Under the pieces are notes generated by a model. The model was not told the DNA's origin and did not search any database. It worked only from the letters and a program-made list of their open reading frames with translations. From Elysia chlorotica (taxonomy: Eukaryota > Mollusca > Gastropoda > Plakobranchidae), in contig RQTK01000992.1 of NCBI GenBank assembly GCA_003991915.1, positions 9,605 to 73,604 on the forward strand: a stretch of 64,000 nucleotides of DNA, written 5' to 3'. Positions 10,866 through 21,840 of the stretch are shown one piece after another (position 1 is the stretch's first letter; each line of letters starts with the position of its first letter). The translations under genes and the position numbers were made by a program.

Positions 10866-13286
10866 ATGGCATCATTTCGGAACAGCAATTCTCAATCTCA
10901 TGAAGGAAAAACACAAGGCCCTTTTCTTACATTTGCGGAGGCGTATGCCTTGCACAAGGCTAAAGAGGCAGCCGCAAAACATCGGAAAGATGACAATCAA
11001 ACATTGGTGTCTAACATTGAAGAGTTGCATAACATAATGAGACAGATCAAATATGACATTGAGAACGGTCCGCAACTTAAGCAGATAAAAAACATGCTGA
11101 AGGCGATCCCACCTTACTTTGGTCAGCATATCTCAGAATGGTGTGACGAAGACAATTTTAACATTCTCCAACTTGCCATCATTTATGATAGACCGTCACT
11201 GGTACAGTTCCTTCTAGTAGAGACCAACCTGTTTCCACCCAGGCACACTCCTCCATCGAACCCGTACGCTCACCTGGCCGCCGTGGCGGGGCATGTGGAC
11301 TGCCTGAGGGCAATCCTCCAGTACAGACCAGGCTCGTTCTTTGCTGCCGACCAGCCCCGCCACGCTATTAGGCTGCCAGATCACATCCTGCGCAAACTGA
11401 AGCCCGGTGAAAAACCTGGCACGAGAAAGACGCCCAACCGTCTCATGCAGAAGATAAAAATGACTACAAAAGCTGCTGAAAAGAAATTACAACAAACGCG
11501 TAGCGCAGACTCGTATGATGTCACAGCGCTTCTGGACAAGGATATGGGAGATGTGGACAAAGGGTTCAAGATAAAAAGAAAGAAGATAAATGTAAATGCA
11601 GTGAGAAGGGAACCTTGTAGAAAGGCGAGCAGCCTTTCAAAGAAAGACCGCACCTCGACACTCGGCGGCGGCGAAGCTGCAAGTTCAAAGAAAGATGTTA
11701 CCCCAGAATCAAAGGCAATCTCAAAAAATTTGTTGCTAGCTGCTCCAGTCCTTTGTTCTCGGCAATCGATAGCTAAGTGGCCAGACTTATCAAAACTTAT
11801 GCCAATCAAAAAAATACATAAACCTGTGAATGATAGGAACCATTTTACCCGCCGACTTGGTCATAACAGTGGAGAACATCTCATCACTGTATTCTGGGAC
11901 ATAGAATCGCACTTCGGTGAGGGTGTTGTACAAGGGGCCGGTTCGAAGATAAAAATTCAGTATGCCCCTGACTCACAGATAAAAGAGCAATTGCTTGAGG
12001 TTCGCATACGCCCAACAGATTCAAATAACATGGTACGCTGGCCGACTTCGACTGTGTCACGTAAATCTAGTCGAGAAACGATTAAACCGAAACCACCTAC
12101 GACTACGAGTGTCGTCACGCCGACAAATATCTTGACAAGAGTTTCACTGAAAAAAACTTCCGTGAAAAGCATTGACTATGGTGTCAGAGGCACAAAAGGA
12201 TACAAAGAGTTTGAGCTGAAACTTCCTTCCCACGAAAAAAGCGAAAAAGAAGATTCAGATTCCTATATGGGAAAAACACCACTGACTTTTGCAGCTGAGA
12301 AAGGCTTCGGAGATTGCGTGCAGTTGATACTAGACATGGTGGTCGTGAGGCGCAACCCCACAATCGCACCCACTGACCCCCTCACTCTCGCCACGAAGGC
12401 CAGAAGTCCTGAAACAATCATTCTCTTAATAGAGAAAGCCTTTTCCCGAGAGGACTTTCAGGGCGCAGTGCTGCTCTCAATCCGCGAGATGTTACCTGAC
12501 TGTTTGACGGCGCTGCTCAGCAAGGGCAAAACACGGAACGCGCTCTTCGATGGCGTCAATCTTTTTCACATCCTTTATTCCCAGTGCGTCATTTCCGGTA
12601 CCCGGTACGAGCTGATGCCAGAAATGACGCAGACGTTGATCAGTTGCAAAGAGGACGTGAACGCGCACAACATACCGACGACATATCCAATGTATACACT
12701 CATCAACTGCGCTTTTAACATACATACGGGCAAGCAGATATTCTTTTTCATAGAATGCCTCAATATTTTGCTGGAGAACAAAGCGAACCCACATTACGAT
12801 GAAGAAAAACAGGTGAAAGCTCAGGTTCGACCAACCCTGGCTTTCAGTCGCAAAGCTTTCACCTCCGCCATCCACTGCATTTTTGGGAGTGCTAAAAATT
12901 CCGTCAATTATTTCGAAAAAACCTACTGGTCAAAGCTGTTCATGAAGAAGTTTGTCACCACGATAGAAATGTTTGATCGCACCCCAAGGCGTGTTTTAAA
13001 CCATGTCCTTTTTGAGTATATGGACGCCGTTTGCGAGCTTGGGTTGGATAGGACAATCGTGCGATGTTTGCTGCTATACGGGGCAAATCCAGATGGTATT
13101 ATGGATGGCAAGTACGCCATAAACATTTATTTCGACAACATGCTGCCTTTTATGACAAAGTTCGAGATAATCAACTCGTATGACCATTTTCTACAAGAAC
13201 TGGACACGCTTATGGTTATCTGCAGGAGTATGAGCTTGAAGCACCTACGACACGCTATGACGATATTTCTGCAGGTGAATGTTTGA
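10866..13286 (+). CDS. Ankyrin-repeat protein with possible C-terminal SOCS-like half-box, 806 aa
   Basis: Long uninterrupted frame, so the coding part looks intronless. The frame stays open to an ATG at 10776 (836 aa), but the ATG at 10866 has the better context (A at -3, G at +4), giving 806 aa. Residues ~97-160 form two ankyrin-like units (NILQLAIIYDRPSLVQFLL; AHLAAVAGHVDCLRAIL). A Lys/Arg/Ser-rich linker (~160-300) follows, then a second ankyrin block from ~468 (GKTPLTFAAEKGFGDCVQLIL) to ~740 (LLLYGANPDG). The end, SLKHLRHAMTIFL, resembles the first half of a SOCS box. Just before the stop, CTGCAG|GTGAAT could act as a splice donor (13274), so the true C-terminus may lie on a later exon. 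An AATAAA follows at 13474. Role unknown; ankyrin repeats imply protein binding, and a SOCS box would imply Elongin B/C and Cullin-5 recruitment. Confidence 0.85.
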   Translation: MASFRNSNSQSHEGKTQGPFLTFAEAYALHKAKEAAAKHRKDDNQTLVSNIEELHNIMRQIKYDIENGPQLKQIKNMLKAIPPYFGQHISEWCDEDNFNILQLAIIYDRPSLVQFLLVETNLFPPRHTPPSNPYAHLAAVAGHVDCLRAILQYRPGSFFAADQPRHAIRLPDHILRKLKPGEKPGTRKTPNRLMQKIKMTTKAAEKKLQQTRSADSYDVTALLDKDMGDVDKGFKIKRKKINVNAVRREPCRKASSLSKKDRTSTLGGGEAASSKKDVTPESKAISKNLLLAAPVLCSRQSIAKWPDLSKLMPIKKIHKPVNDRNHFTRRLGHNSGEHLITVFWDIESHFGEGVVQGAGSKIKIQYAPDSQIKEQLLEVRIRPTDSNNMVRWPTSTVSRKSSRETIKPKPPTTTSVVTPTNILTRVSLKKTSVKSIDYGVRGTKGYKEFELKLPSHEKSEKEDSDSYMGKTPLTFAAEKGFGDCVQLILDMVVVRRNPTIAPTDPLTLATKARSPETIILLIEKAFSREDFQGAVLLSIREMLPDCLTALLSKGKTRNALFDGVNLFHILYSQCVISGTRYELMPEMTQTLISCKEDVNAHNIPTTYPMYTLINCAFNIHTGKQIFFFIECLNILLENKANPHYDEEKQVKAQVRPTLAFSRKAFTSAIHCIFGSAKNSVNYFEKTYWSKLFMKKFVTTIEMFDRTPRRVLNHVLFEYMDAVCELGLDRTIVRCLLLYGANPDGIMDGKYAINIYFDNMLPFMTKFEIINSYDHFLQELDTLMVICRSMSLKHLRHAMTIFLQVNV

Positions 13287-13473
13287 GATAATGTTCTACA
13301 ATAGCTTTAACAATGTCTTGGGTCAGCAGTACAACGTTGTGGAGAGCGGACGACTCGTCTTAAGATATGCGAATAAAAAGGCGTCGTAATTCTAAGAAGA
13401 CGCTGCATGTTAATTGTTAGTGTAAATTTGCATCAACTTATAATTCATGAACTTAAAGATGTCGATGGTTGTC

Positions 13474-13479
13474 AATAAA
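13474..13479 (+). terminator. Poly(A) signal of the ankyrin-repeat gene
   Basis: AATAAA about 190 bases after the stop codon, followed by T-rich sequence. It supports a message ending near 13500 and therefore the intronless reading of the gene. Confidence 0.55.
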
Positions 13480-14222
13480 GTTCCTCATTTTATACTTATA
13501 AGTCTCATTGGTATCACCTCGAAATGATATCTTCATTGAAGGCACATTTTACAGTTTTACGGTTTGGTTGTAGAATTACCAGTGTTGTTTTTTTTTTTGG
13601 AGAAAAAAAAAGCAAAAACATTAACTTTCCTTTTGTATAACTTTTAAGGATACTTACTCTTGTCCGTCTGTATGCCTGAGCCTCTCTAACCATGTAACGA
13701 TTACTGCATAGTTCAATAATAATTACTAGAACCTGTATTTCGCATTCTCATTTGGTTATCTTACTCCTCCGTCTCCTCATCTTCCTCCTTTCTCTAACTT
13801 TCCTTTCTCCTCCTTTGCATGCACTGCAATCGCCGTTTTACCGACTATTACAAGCTTATAACTCCTTGAAAGTTTTTTCAATATTACACAAGGAGCAGAC
13901 TGATGCCATTGCTTTAACTTCATTGCTATCTCATCTAAGCAACACGTTTTAGAATGGAAATGACTCAGATTTTCAGCGACAGTTACAATAACGCTCAGAG
14001 GACGCCTCATAGCTCAGGTCGTAGTGGTATAGACTACCGGTAGCGACATATTGTATGATACTTGGGGAAACCTAAGGAGCTTTAAACGTATCAAGGCTAA
14101 CGTTCAAGGCTTAAGAGTTGGAGGCTGAGAGTGTATAGTTATGTGCATTTATTAAAAAAACTTGAAAAGCTAATAAACATTTTTTATGCAAACTCTATAA
14201 GCAAATTATGATGTAACTTTGG

Positions 14223-14480
14223 GTGGAGGTTTTTCCTAATCATTCTGAACATATCTTTCTTCTCTGGAACTCCCCGAAAAAGGAACACCTGTTAACCGCC
14301 CCCATCCAGAGCCTTCCCATCACGCGCCAGTTCGCAGCTAGCCTGGACCATATGGTGCGCAACCCGAGACCTCTGACGGAAAGCGTAGCTAAAGCGACCT
14401 GGATTTTCTTAAAACGCAACAAGACCAAGCTTGAAACATTGAACCTCGCATACGACTACGTGCATCTTATTCTCCCGTGA
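14223..14480 (+). pseudogene. Orphan C-terminal exon paralogous to the ankyrin gene, SOCS-box-like
   Basis: GC-richer than its surroundings. Residues from about TAPIQSLPITR onward look coding, ending PRPLTESVAKATWIFLKRN then KLETLNLAYDYVHLILP. LDHMVRNPRPLTESVAKATW aligns with the tail of the upstream ankyrin gene (LDTLMVICRSMSLKHLRHAM; both continue IFL). The rest has the spacing of the second half of a SOCS box. It may be the last exon of a second gene whose upstream exons are gone or outside recognition, or an alternative 3' exon of the ankyrin gene. Which one is unresolved. Confidence 0.4.
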
Positions 14481-14484
14481 CTTC

Positions 14485-14790
14485 AATCTTCAGATTCTAA
14501 AATCCAGACTTCAGCTTTACGACGTCAATCTCCAGCATCCACGTTTCATCATTGTCTTTAGATCTCAGCCACCAGTATCTAGGCTTCAGATTTCAGCTGC
14601 CAGTATCTAGACTTTAGAATTCAGATTCCAGATTTCAACCTGCAGTACCTACGTTTCTGTAATTAGCATTTAGACGCCATTCTCCAGCATCTGGACTTCA
14701 TTATCCAGCATTTAGAGTTCATACTTCAGTCTCCAGCATCCGGACAACATCGAGACTTCAGCCCTCAGACTTTAGACAGCCCAATGATAT
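14485..14790. repeat. Degenerate CTTCAG/CCAGCATCTAGA minisatellite
   Basis: Recurring words such as ACTTCAG, CCAGCATC, CAGTATCTAG and TTTAGA succeed each other at roughly 20-35-base spacing over 300 bases. The unit is too diverged to state an exact period. Confidence 0.55.
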
Positions 14791-15764
14791 CCAATCGGGT
14801 TGCCGTACTGGGCTCACTGACAAGAACGACATTGTGTTACAGAATCACACGGAACCAGTACTAGCACTACACGTATTCCGCGTCTTGTTGAAGAGACACT
14901 GTACTGTTGTTTTATATAAAATATATATACACTGTAATGATGCGCTAGTGAATGCGATTGCATAAAGTTGCCCCACTTTGTTTGAGCACGCGTGCTGTGT
15001 TATAAAAGGAGAAACTATGAAAGGCTTCAAAATCTATGTCCTCTTTTCATTACTTGATTTTTAACTGAGACCAGGGTTAGACAATATTAATTATGAGTGC
15101 CCCATGCATGATCTACTCGTCTGCTGGTGACAAGTCAGCTAACGCAGGAGAACTCGTGCGACTTTCAACATAAAATTACACTCCCTATTCAAAGATTAGT
15201 GTCATTTTAATGTCAGTCTGACAGCGAAATGCATTTAATTAGAAACCATGATAATTATTATATACATCATTACATAATATAAATTTATAAACGAAACTGA
15301 TACATGTACCGGCATTAAAGGTGTTATAATCATCCTAATGCTATAGCATGGCTATTTTCATTCCCCGTTGTTTTTTTTTGTTTGTTTTGTTATTGTTGTT
15401 GTTTTGTTTTTGGGGGGGGGTGTTTCAATGTTTGTGTATGTGTTTGTGTGATTTTGTTTAGTTTTGTTTTGTTTGTTTTTTAGTTCTGTTTCAATGAAGA
15501 CATGGTTTAAATGGCATGGAAAAACGTAGCTATATCAAGAACTCTGATGCCAACTGGTTCTTATTTCAGCTCTCCTTTCCGTAAATACGTAACTTTTTTT
15601 TTTACAATTTATCTAAAAAAAAATTGTTTTTTAAGTTAAATAATCTCACCGGGAAGGGGTGGGCCTATTGAAACCCTGTTTCCTTTATCATTTCTGCAGA
15701 GATCTGATGAAAGCAGGATATTCTCTGCCCCCTATTCTGGGGGTGGCGGGGTGCAAGGGGGGTG

Positions 15765-15980
15765 GGGGGCGCGGTGGTCCTGGGGTAGAACATCGGCTTC
15801 CGATGCAAAAGGTCCGGATTCGAGCCCTGGCGATTTCGCTCCCTTCTGGTTGGGTCGGTGTCAGTTTAATGTGATCGGCTGAGACAGGAATCATGGCATC
15901 CACATCCTGTCTTGTGTGTGGCAGCACATAAACATGTCAGACGTCAGTCTTGGGGCCCGTCCACAATATAGCATATATGC
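15765..15980 (+). mobile_element. tRNA-derived SINE copy, 3' truncated
   Basis: Begins GGGGGCGCGGTGGTCC. It has an A-box-like GGGGTAGAACATCGG and a B-box-like GGATTCGAGCCCTGG, then the shared body (GGTTGGGTCGGTGTCAG, GTGTGGCAGCACATAAA, CGTCAGTCTTGGGGCCCGTC). It stops after CACAATATAGC and lacks the TGTTGGACGTTAAACC tail seen at 60028-60283. Confidence 0.85.
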
Positions 15981-16096
15981 AAGGGGTGGGGTGCTTTAAT
16001 TTCCCTTTCTTCTAAGCTTCTATTGCTTACTCATAAAGACACCCGCACATATTCAAGACACCAACACAAAGTAGGTGCTAGTTCGTATTTTAACAC

Positions 16097-16243
16097 AACA
16101 CAAGGTGCAAGTTTTTATCAAAGGAAAGATATAATAGTTTATTAAAGTCAAGAAATCTAAAACATAAACAAAACACAAGGTGCAGGTTTTATCAAAGGAA
16201 AGATATAATAGTTTATTTAAGTAAAGAAACCTAAAACATACAC
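16097..16243. repeat. 75-bp tandem duplication
   Basis: AACACAAGGTGCA followed by GGAAAGATATAATAGTTTAT recurs with a 75-base period. The two copies differ at a handful of positions. Confidence 0.8.
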
Positions 16244-16869
16244 TATAAGAGAGAAAGAAGTAATCAATTCTGGGCAACAACAACCCTCCACTTTAAACTA
16301 CAATCACTCAACGTTAGGATCCGTAATATTCTTCACTAACTGTTAGCACTTAAAGTCACCTTTATGAACTTGTTCTAATAGAACTTCTATAGTGGAAACA
16401 AGCAACAACCGAAAACATTACTCAAGCAATAAGAGTAGTTTATGACTAATAAAAACAACTTCAAAATATAAAAGAACAGACAATTATTAACCGAATAAAA
16501 CTAAAAGCAAAACAAAACCTCAAGGTAAACCCAGTAAAATAAGAACGCAAAACCCAATACTAATCCAATGCAAAAAGAAGGAACTTAAGAGTAAAACAAA
16601 ATACAAAAACGTAAAACCGATTAAAAAAATAGGTAAAAATAAAAACCCAGTAAAAACAGACAATACGTAAAACCCAGTAAAAAAAAACAACAACAACAAC
16701 GTGTAAAAACCCAACCAGACCAGCTATCTTGTAGGCGATGCGCAGGAGCACTACATCAATATCTTTCTAAGGCACGTAAAAATGAAACATAAAATAAACA
16801 CCACGTGGGTTACAATAAAAAAAATAATTAAAAAATAGAAGAAACACATATTGAATCTATGACAGTCAG

Positions 16870-17190
16870 AAAGCAAGTGAAAAAAAAGTGCGCCAAAACC
16901 AAAAAAATGCGCAAATTGAGAGCCCTAACTACGCGCATCAGATGCCTACACAAATGAAACTAGATCCTATATAATTCACACGTTGAACAGTAAATGAAAA
17001 AAAAAAAAATATAAAATAAAATGAATATATGAAAACAGAGAGAGTGTATCATCCTATTAAGATTATAAATAACAAACATTTACAAACAATGCGCTTATAG
17101 TAAATATAAAGATAAAAATAACTGCGTATTGTTACAGGGCACTACTTAAGAACATTCTAGAAACTCTGGAAAAAAGGAGGGAATCTAAAT
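16870..17190 (+). repeat. Dispersed repeat, copy 2 (matches 5214-5500 inverted)
   Basis: Collinear with the reverse complement of 5214-5500, except for the terminal TTCTAGAAACTCT...GGAGGG block, which keeps the same strand in both copies. Confidence 0.6.
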
Positions 17191-17365
17191 ATACGATAGA
17201 AACAAGGAAAGTTCTCTATTATCTACGCATGAGTCATACGTGCACCACAACAACTAAGTAGGCTACTAAAAAGCAGTGCAACCCGTTGCCATGCGATCAA
17301 GGGGATGTCACTCTAGTAAAGCACAATTATCTAGATATACATTACAAAGTTGCACCCCTTACATA

Positions 17366-17402
17366 TATATTGGTGCTCATGTTGGACGTCAAACCAACTC
17401 AA
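17366..17402 (+). mobile_element. SINE 3'-tail fragment
   Basis: Contains GTTGGACGTCAAACCAACTC, matching the GTTGGACGTTAAACCAACCC tail of the complete SINE at 60028-60283. Confidence 0.6.
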
Positions 17403-17954
17403 CTTCAATTGCCCCCTATTTCATTCGGGTTTAGACTGCACATACTCGCTAAAATATGCATACTGATATAAAATTGTGGTACAATGTAATACACTACCTA
17501 AGAACATGCTTTTATTCTGATTGCTGATCTTTTTTGTTGAACGTTGCTGTTGTTGTGGGTATTTTGCTGTTTTTTGTGGGTATTTTGCTGTTGTTGTGGG
17601 TATTTTGCTGTTTTTTGTTTTTTTTTTAATTAATGAAAAGGACCAAGGGCTGTAAGTACAACGCAGTGGTAGATTAGGACTGGTCATAAAAATATGCAAT
17701 AAAGAAGACATACGACTTGACGTTGTACTTGCGGCCCCAAATTGCTTACAGTTTTTCAGTTTAGGACGGTGGTTGTTAATTCATGTATGATTTCTTTATG
17801 ATGTGGTCATAATAAAAATTAAGGGACGCTACCATCTTAAATTAAGACTTTTTTTTTTTTTTTTTTTTTTTTTAGTTTCTTTTTATTTGGTTGTTCGTTT
17901 GTTTTCTGTGCTTCCTTTCTGTATGGTAAGGGTCACACAAGTAAATAAAATGCA

Positions 17955-18379
17955 CAGTGCACTCCCCACTTAATTCGACATTTGATGATTCAAAACTTTC
18001 AGTATTTCGATATTCTTTAAATGTCCCGAATAAATCTCTATTTTGCTTCTTTCTTGTTTCGACAATTTACCGCGTCATTTCTTTTAATTCGACTTGTTTC
18101 CATCCCAATATAACATTAATACTTTTTTTTTTTTTTCAAAAAAATCAGGGGTTGTGACTGTATTAGGTTGGTAGATAACCTTGCAAAATGTAATAAATTT
18201 TATACAGTCTAGAAAGCCAATGTAATGTATGATGTCCACGACTGTGTAGATTTCTATCTAGACCCATAACCAAATCACTCTCTTAAAGTACTATATCTCT
18301 TCTAATTCGAATTTCCCTTAATCCGACATGAAAGTTCTGGTCCCTGTAAGTGTAATGTCGAATTATGAGGTATGCACCG
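17955..18379. mobile_element. Pogo/Tigger-like MITE
   Basis: Left end CAGTGCACTCCCCACTTAAT then TCGACATT; the right end, reverse complemented, reads CGGTGCATACCTCATAAT then TCGACATT. These ~29-bp inverted ends containing TAATTCGACA are typical of pogo/Tigger non-autonomous elements. TA flanks the right end; the left flank is mutated. The interior repeats AATTCGA words and has no coding capacity. Confidence 0.5.
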
Positions 18380-18564
18380 TAATAATTAATTTTGTTTGAA
18401 AATCTTCATGCAATAGTAATACACACATAGTTGTAATAGTAACTAACACACAAAGAAAATCTACGGCAATGTTCCAACTACGTCATTATATTTATAGCTC
18501 GTATCATCACGCGCAGCTGTTGCCCTGGGCAGGATGGGCGGTGCTCGACCTTTTAGCTAAAAGT

Positions 18565-19380
18565 TTAGAAGGACCACGATCGTGGTCTCCCTAGACCGGA
18601 GTCTAGAAGGACCGCATTCGTGGTCTCCCTATACCGAGCTAGAAGGACTGCATTCGTGGTCTCCCTATACCGAGCTAGAAGGACTGCATTCGTGGTCTCC
18701 CTATACCGGAGTCTAGAAGGACCGCGATCGCGATCTCCCTAGACCGGAGTCTAGAACAGTAGAAGGGCCGCGATCGCGATCTCCCTAGACCGGAGTCTAG
18801 AAGGACCGCGATCGCGATCTCCCTAGACCGGAGTCTAGAAGGACCACGATTGTGATCTCCCTAGACCGGAGTCTAGAAGGACCACGATCGCGATCTCCCT
18901 ATACCGGAGTCTAGAACTAGAAGGACTGCATTCGTGGTCTCCCTATACCGGAGTCTAGAAGGACCGCGATCGCGATCTCCCTAGACCGGAGTCTAGAAGG
19001 ACCGCGATCGCGATCTCCCTATACCGGAGTCTAGAACTAGAAGGACTGCATTCGTGGTCTCCCTATCCCGCCGCGATCGCGATCTCCCTAGACCGGAGTC
19101 TGGAAGGACCACGATTGTGATCTCCCTAGACCGGAGTCTAGAAGGACCGCGATTGCGATCTCCCTAGNNNNNNNNNNNNNNNNNNNNNNNNNNNNNNNNN
19201 NNNNACCGGAGTCTAGAAGGACCGCGATCGTGATCTCCCTAGACCGGAGTCTAGAAGGACCGCGATCGCGATCTCCCTATACCGGAGTCTAGAAGGACCA
19301 CGATTGTGATCTCCCTAGACCGGAGTCTAGAAGGACCGCGATTGTGATCTCCCTAGACCGGAGTCTAGAAGGACTGCATT
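18565..19380. repeat. 38-bp palindrome-bearing satellite with assembly gap
   Basis: About 20 units of 38 bases. Each has a half built on CTAGAAGGACC + CGATCG + ATCTCC and a half built on CTAGACCGGAGT. Unit variants include GACCACGATCGTGGTC (a perfect 16-base palindrome), a GCGATCGCGATC form and a GCATTCGTGGTC form. A run of 37 N at 19168-19204 interrupts the array, about one unit long, so the true copy number is unknown. Confidence 0.95.
19168..19204. other. Assembly gap (37 N)
   Basis: Unresolved bases inside the 38-bp satellite, consistent with collapse or misplacement of repeat units. Confidence 0.99.
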
Positions 19381-19627
19381 TACAGTATCGCCAGAGACAG
19401 AGCTATGTTTCAGTACAATTTGAATAGAATAAAACATTCTTGAACAACACCTTGGTTCAAGACAGCAGAAGGGCTAAGTTAAATCGTGTTAATGCAATGA
19501 CTGTATGTATTGCCAACACACAAGGATCGCTGAGTGTCCGGACTTCAATAGGAGTAAGTCTCGTCCACCTCAGTTTCTATTAAGGAAATTAAGGAATATC
19601 ATCATTGCCATCATCATCATTATACTA

Positions 19628-19656
19628 TTGTTATTATTATTATTATTATTATTATA

Positions 19657-19720
<64 letters not shown>
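19628..19720. repeat. (ATT)n microsatellite
   Basis: About 30 ATT units with one interruption. Confidence 0.95.
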
Positions 19721-19721
<1 letters not shown>

Positions 19722-20369
19722 GACCAGGGTGAAGCTTGAATTTATCGACGCTTTAAAGAACTTGAAATCCGCGCCGATCAGCTAGGTGTGAACCCCACAT
19801 GGTAGACGCCTAGACGCTGATCATGTGTGTGGCGGCTAGGCAAAATTAGCCTACTGTATCCGTGTATCTTCTGTAACTAGTGTTATCATAAAATGGCGTC
19901 TTCGTCTTCATCTGATGAAGTTTTTCTTACTCGACAGCGGTTTTACAAAAGAATGTCTTATAACATTTCTGTTGCAATGTAATTTGTGTGTGGGTTTTTC
20001 TTTTTAATCCCAAATATGGGATCTTTGATACACCGAGGCTATTACTAGTATTAGTGTATCAACGTCCAATTTTTGTTCAAACCCAAAACTAAGTAGATCT
20101 TGATTTAACTGAAAAAATACTGCACTAATTCAGTATGAAACAATTAAAATCTGCAAGGTTAATTCAACATGTGGATCTACACAGAAGCGTGGACCTAGCG
20201 TGTAGACAAGACTAATGAATGATTGTATAACCACGCGAAGGTACAATACAAAATAATACATGCAGTAAGAAAATATTTATGAATATGAGATTAAAATTTG
20301 TCGTAATCTCGTGATCGAAAGGTCCAATGATTGAAACCGGGATGTTTCCTTGGGAAATATTTGCTCAGT

Positions 20370-20480
20370 ATCCCTGAGGTAGAACAACGGCTTCCGACCC
20401 AGGACGTCTGTGGCTCTGGCGATTTCGCTCCCTACAGGTTGGGTCCGTGTTTTATACTTAGTGTTTGTTCAATGTGATCA
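20370..20480 (+). mobile_element. Degenerate SINE copy
   Basis: Retains GAGGTAGAACAACGGCTTCC, CTGGCGATTTCGCTCCCTAC and GGTTGGGTCCGTGT, followed by AATGTGATCAG. This is the same family as 60028-60283, but diverged and shortened. Confidence 0.7.
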
Positions 20481-20636
20481 GAGCCATGGTATATACATGT
20501 ACTACATTCTCGTAACAAGTAATAGTACTAATAGTATTAAATACTGCTACTAGGCTAGATGCAAATTGTATTCATCAGTTCGACAGGCATTGTTCATTGC
20601 TGCGCCCACCGGGCCCAAGCATCAGTCAACCAGCTT

Positions 20637-20740
20637 TCTCACTCAGGGACAGGCCCTAGTTGACTGTGACATGCCTACAGGAGGCCTCCTTACTAATTTA
20701 AGGTAAGCATGTTGACCAAGAAATAAAAATTAAAAAGAGA
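20637..20740 (+). repeat. Direct repeat, copy A
   Basis: From TCTCACTCAGGGACAGGCCC to AATAAAAATTAAAAAGAGA it matches 21841-21939 almost base for base, with small indels around the GACTGTGACATG/GACTCGG segment. Confidence 0.85.
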
Positions 20741-21840
20741 AACACAGTGGATGTCGCACCATCTCGCCCAAGCTCCTTTTTTGCAGCGAGAATTTATTTC
20801 ATATGAAAAGTGTTACAGTAAACAGAGTAGACGCCTAAAAAAAAGGCCGCCCCTTTTGTCGCTTCACCTCATGGTGCGAGATCTAAGCGCTGCGCTTAGA
20901 TCTGGCGTCAACAGGTGCGTGGTCGCGCGAAAGTTGACCGGAAATGAAGTAGGCCCGTATTTTGAGCTGGACATAGATCAGTAACTAGTAATCGTAGCGA
21001 AAATCTGAAAACAGATTCGTAATCAGCGATCCAAAATTAACAAAGTCTACGCGTACAGATGCTGAAAAAATGCATAATAAACAATTTCATAAAAAATGTT
21101 TTTATTCGATTCAGACACCCACACATTGAAGAATGCGTGCGATTTCCACCCCCGCACACTTTCACCCCTCCATGCCGTATCTGTGTTGTGTTTGAAGTCA
21201 ATACACTTTGGATTGTAGTGCCACGTATTTTATTATAATTATTATTACAAACAAATCTAAAACATTCTAAAACCCAAGATGGACACAGACCAAACAACAA
21301 AGCTTATAGTTGCTGTAGAAAAAAGACCATTTTCTATATGACAAAACGGACCTTGGGTACAGCAACAGAAACCTGCTCAATGCAGAATGGAAAAAAATTG
21401 AAGAAGAAATCGGCTTTTCATTCATATCCATCTCCTATAAGTATAACTATAAAGAGAAGAATACGCACAACTTAGCAACTGAGGGACACAATAAATCAAA
21501 CACAACTAGAAATTATAGAAATACATGTATAATTTCTAGTTTATTATTATATTATTCCTATTACTTGCGCACATGCTTAGCAACTGAGTAGGTGTACTCT
21601 TTAGTGTTGTGCTCTTGATTCCTTTTTGGATACATGTTTATATTTCTATAAGTATAACTGAAACAATCCTTCTACTTAGTTCTAGGCAAAAATAACACAC
21701 ACTGGGAATTTTTCTCGTCACGTGATTTAGTCGCTCTGACGTTTGGAGGGAAGGTGCGACCATCACTCTGTTCCTACCAGCTCGCCCTTATTTCCGCGCA
21801 GTTTTATGTCGCCGATTTGTAGGGAAGGTGCGACCTCCAC

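Larger units (their letters stand above)
14791..18564. other. Repeat-rich intergenic stretch, no gene
   Basis: AT-rich DNA holding a SINE copy (15765-15980), a 75-bp tandem duplication (16097-16243), dispersed repeat copy 2 (16870-17190), a SINE tail (17366-17402) and a pogo-like MITE (17955-18379). No exon with family similarity was found. Confidence 0.6.

Noticed and set aside
18565-19380. CRISPR array
   Set aside because: The units are contiguous 38-bp repeats without unique spacers, in a eukaryotic genome.
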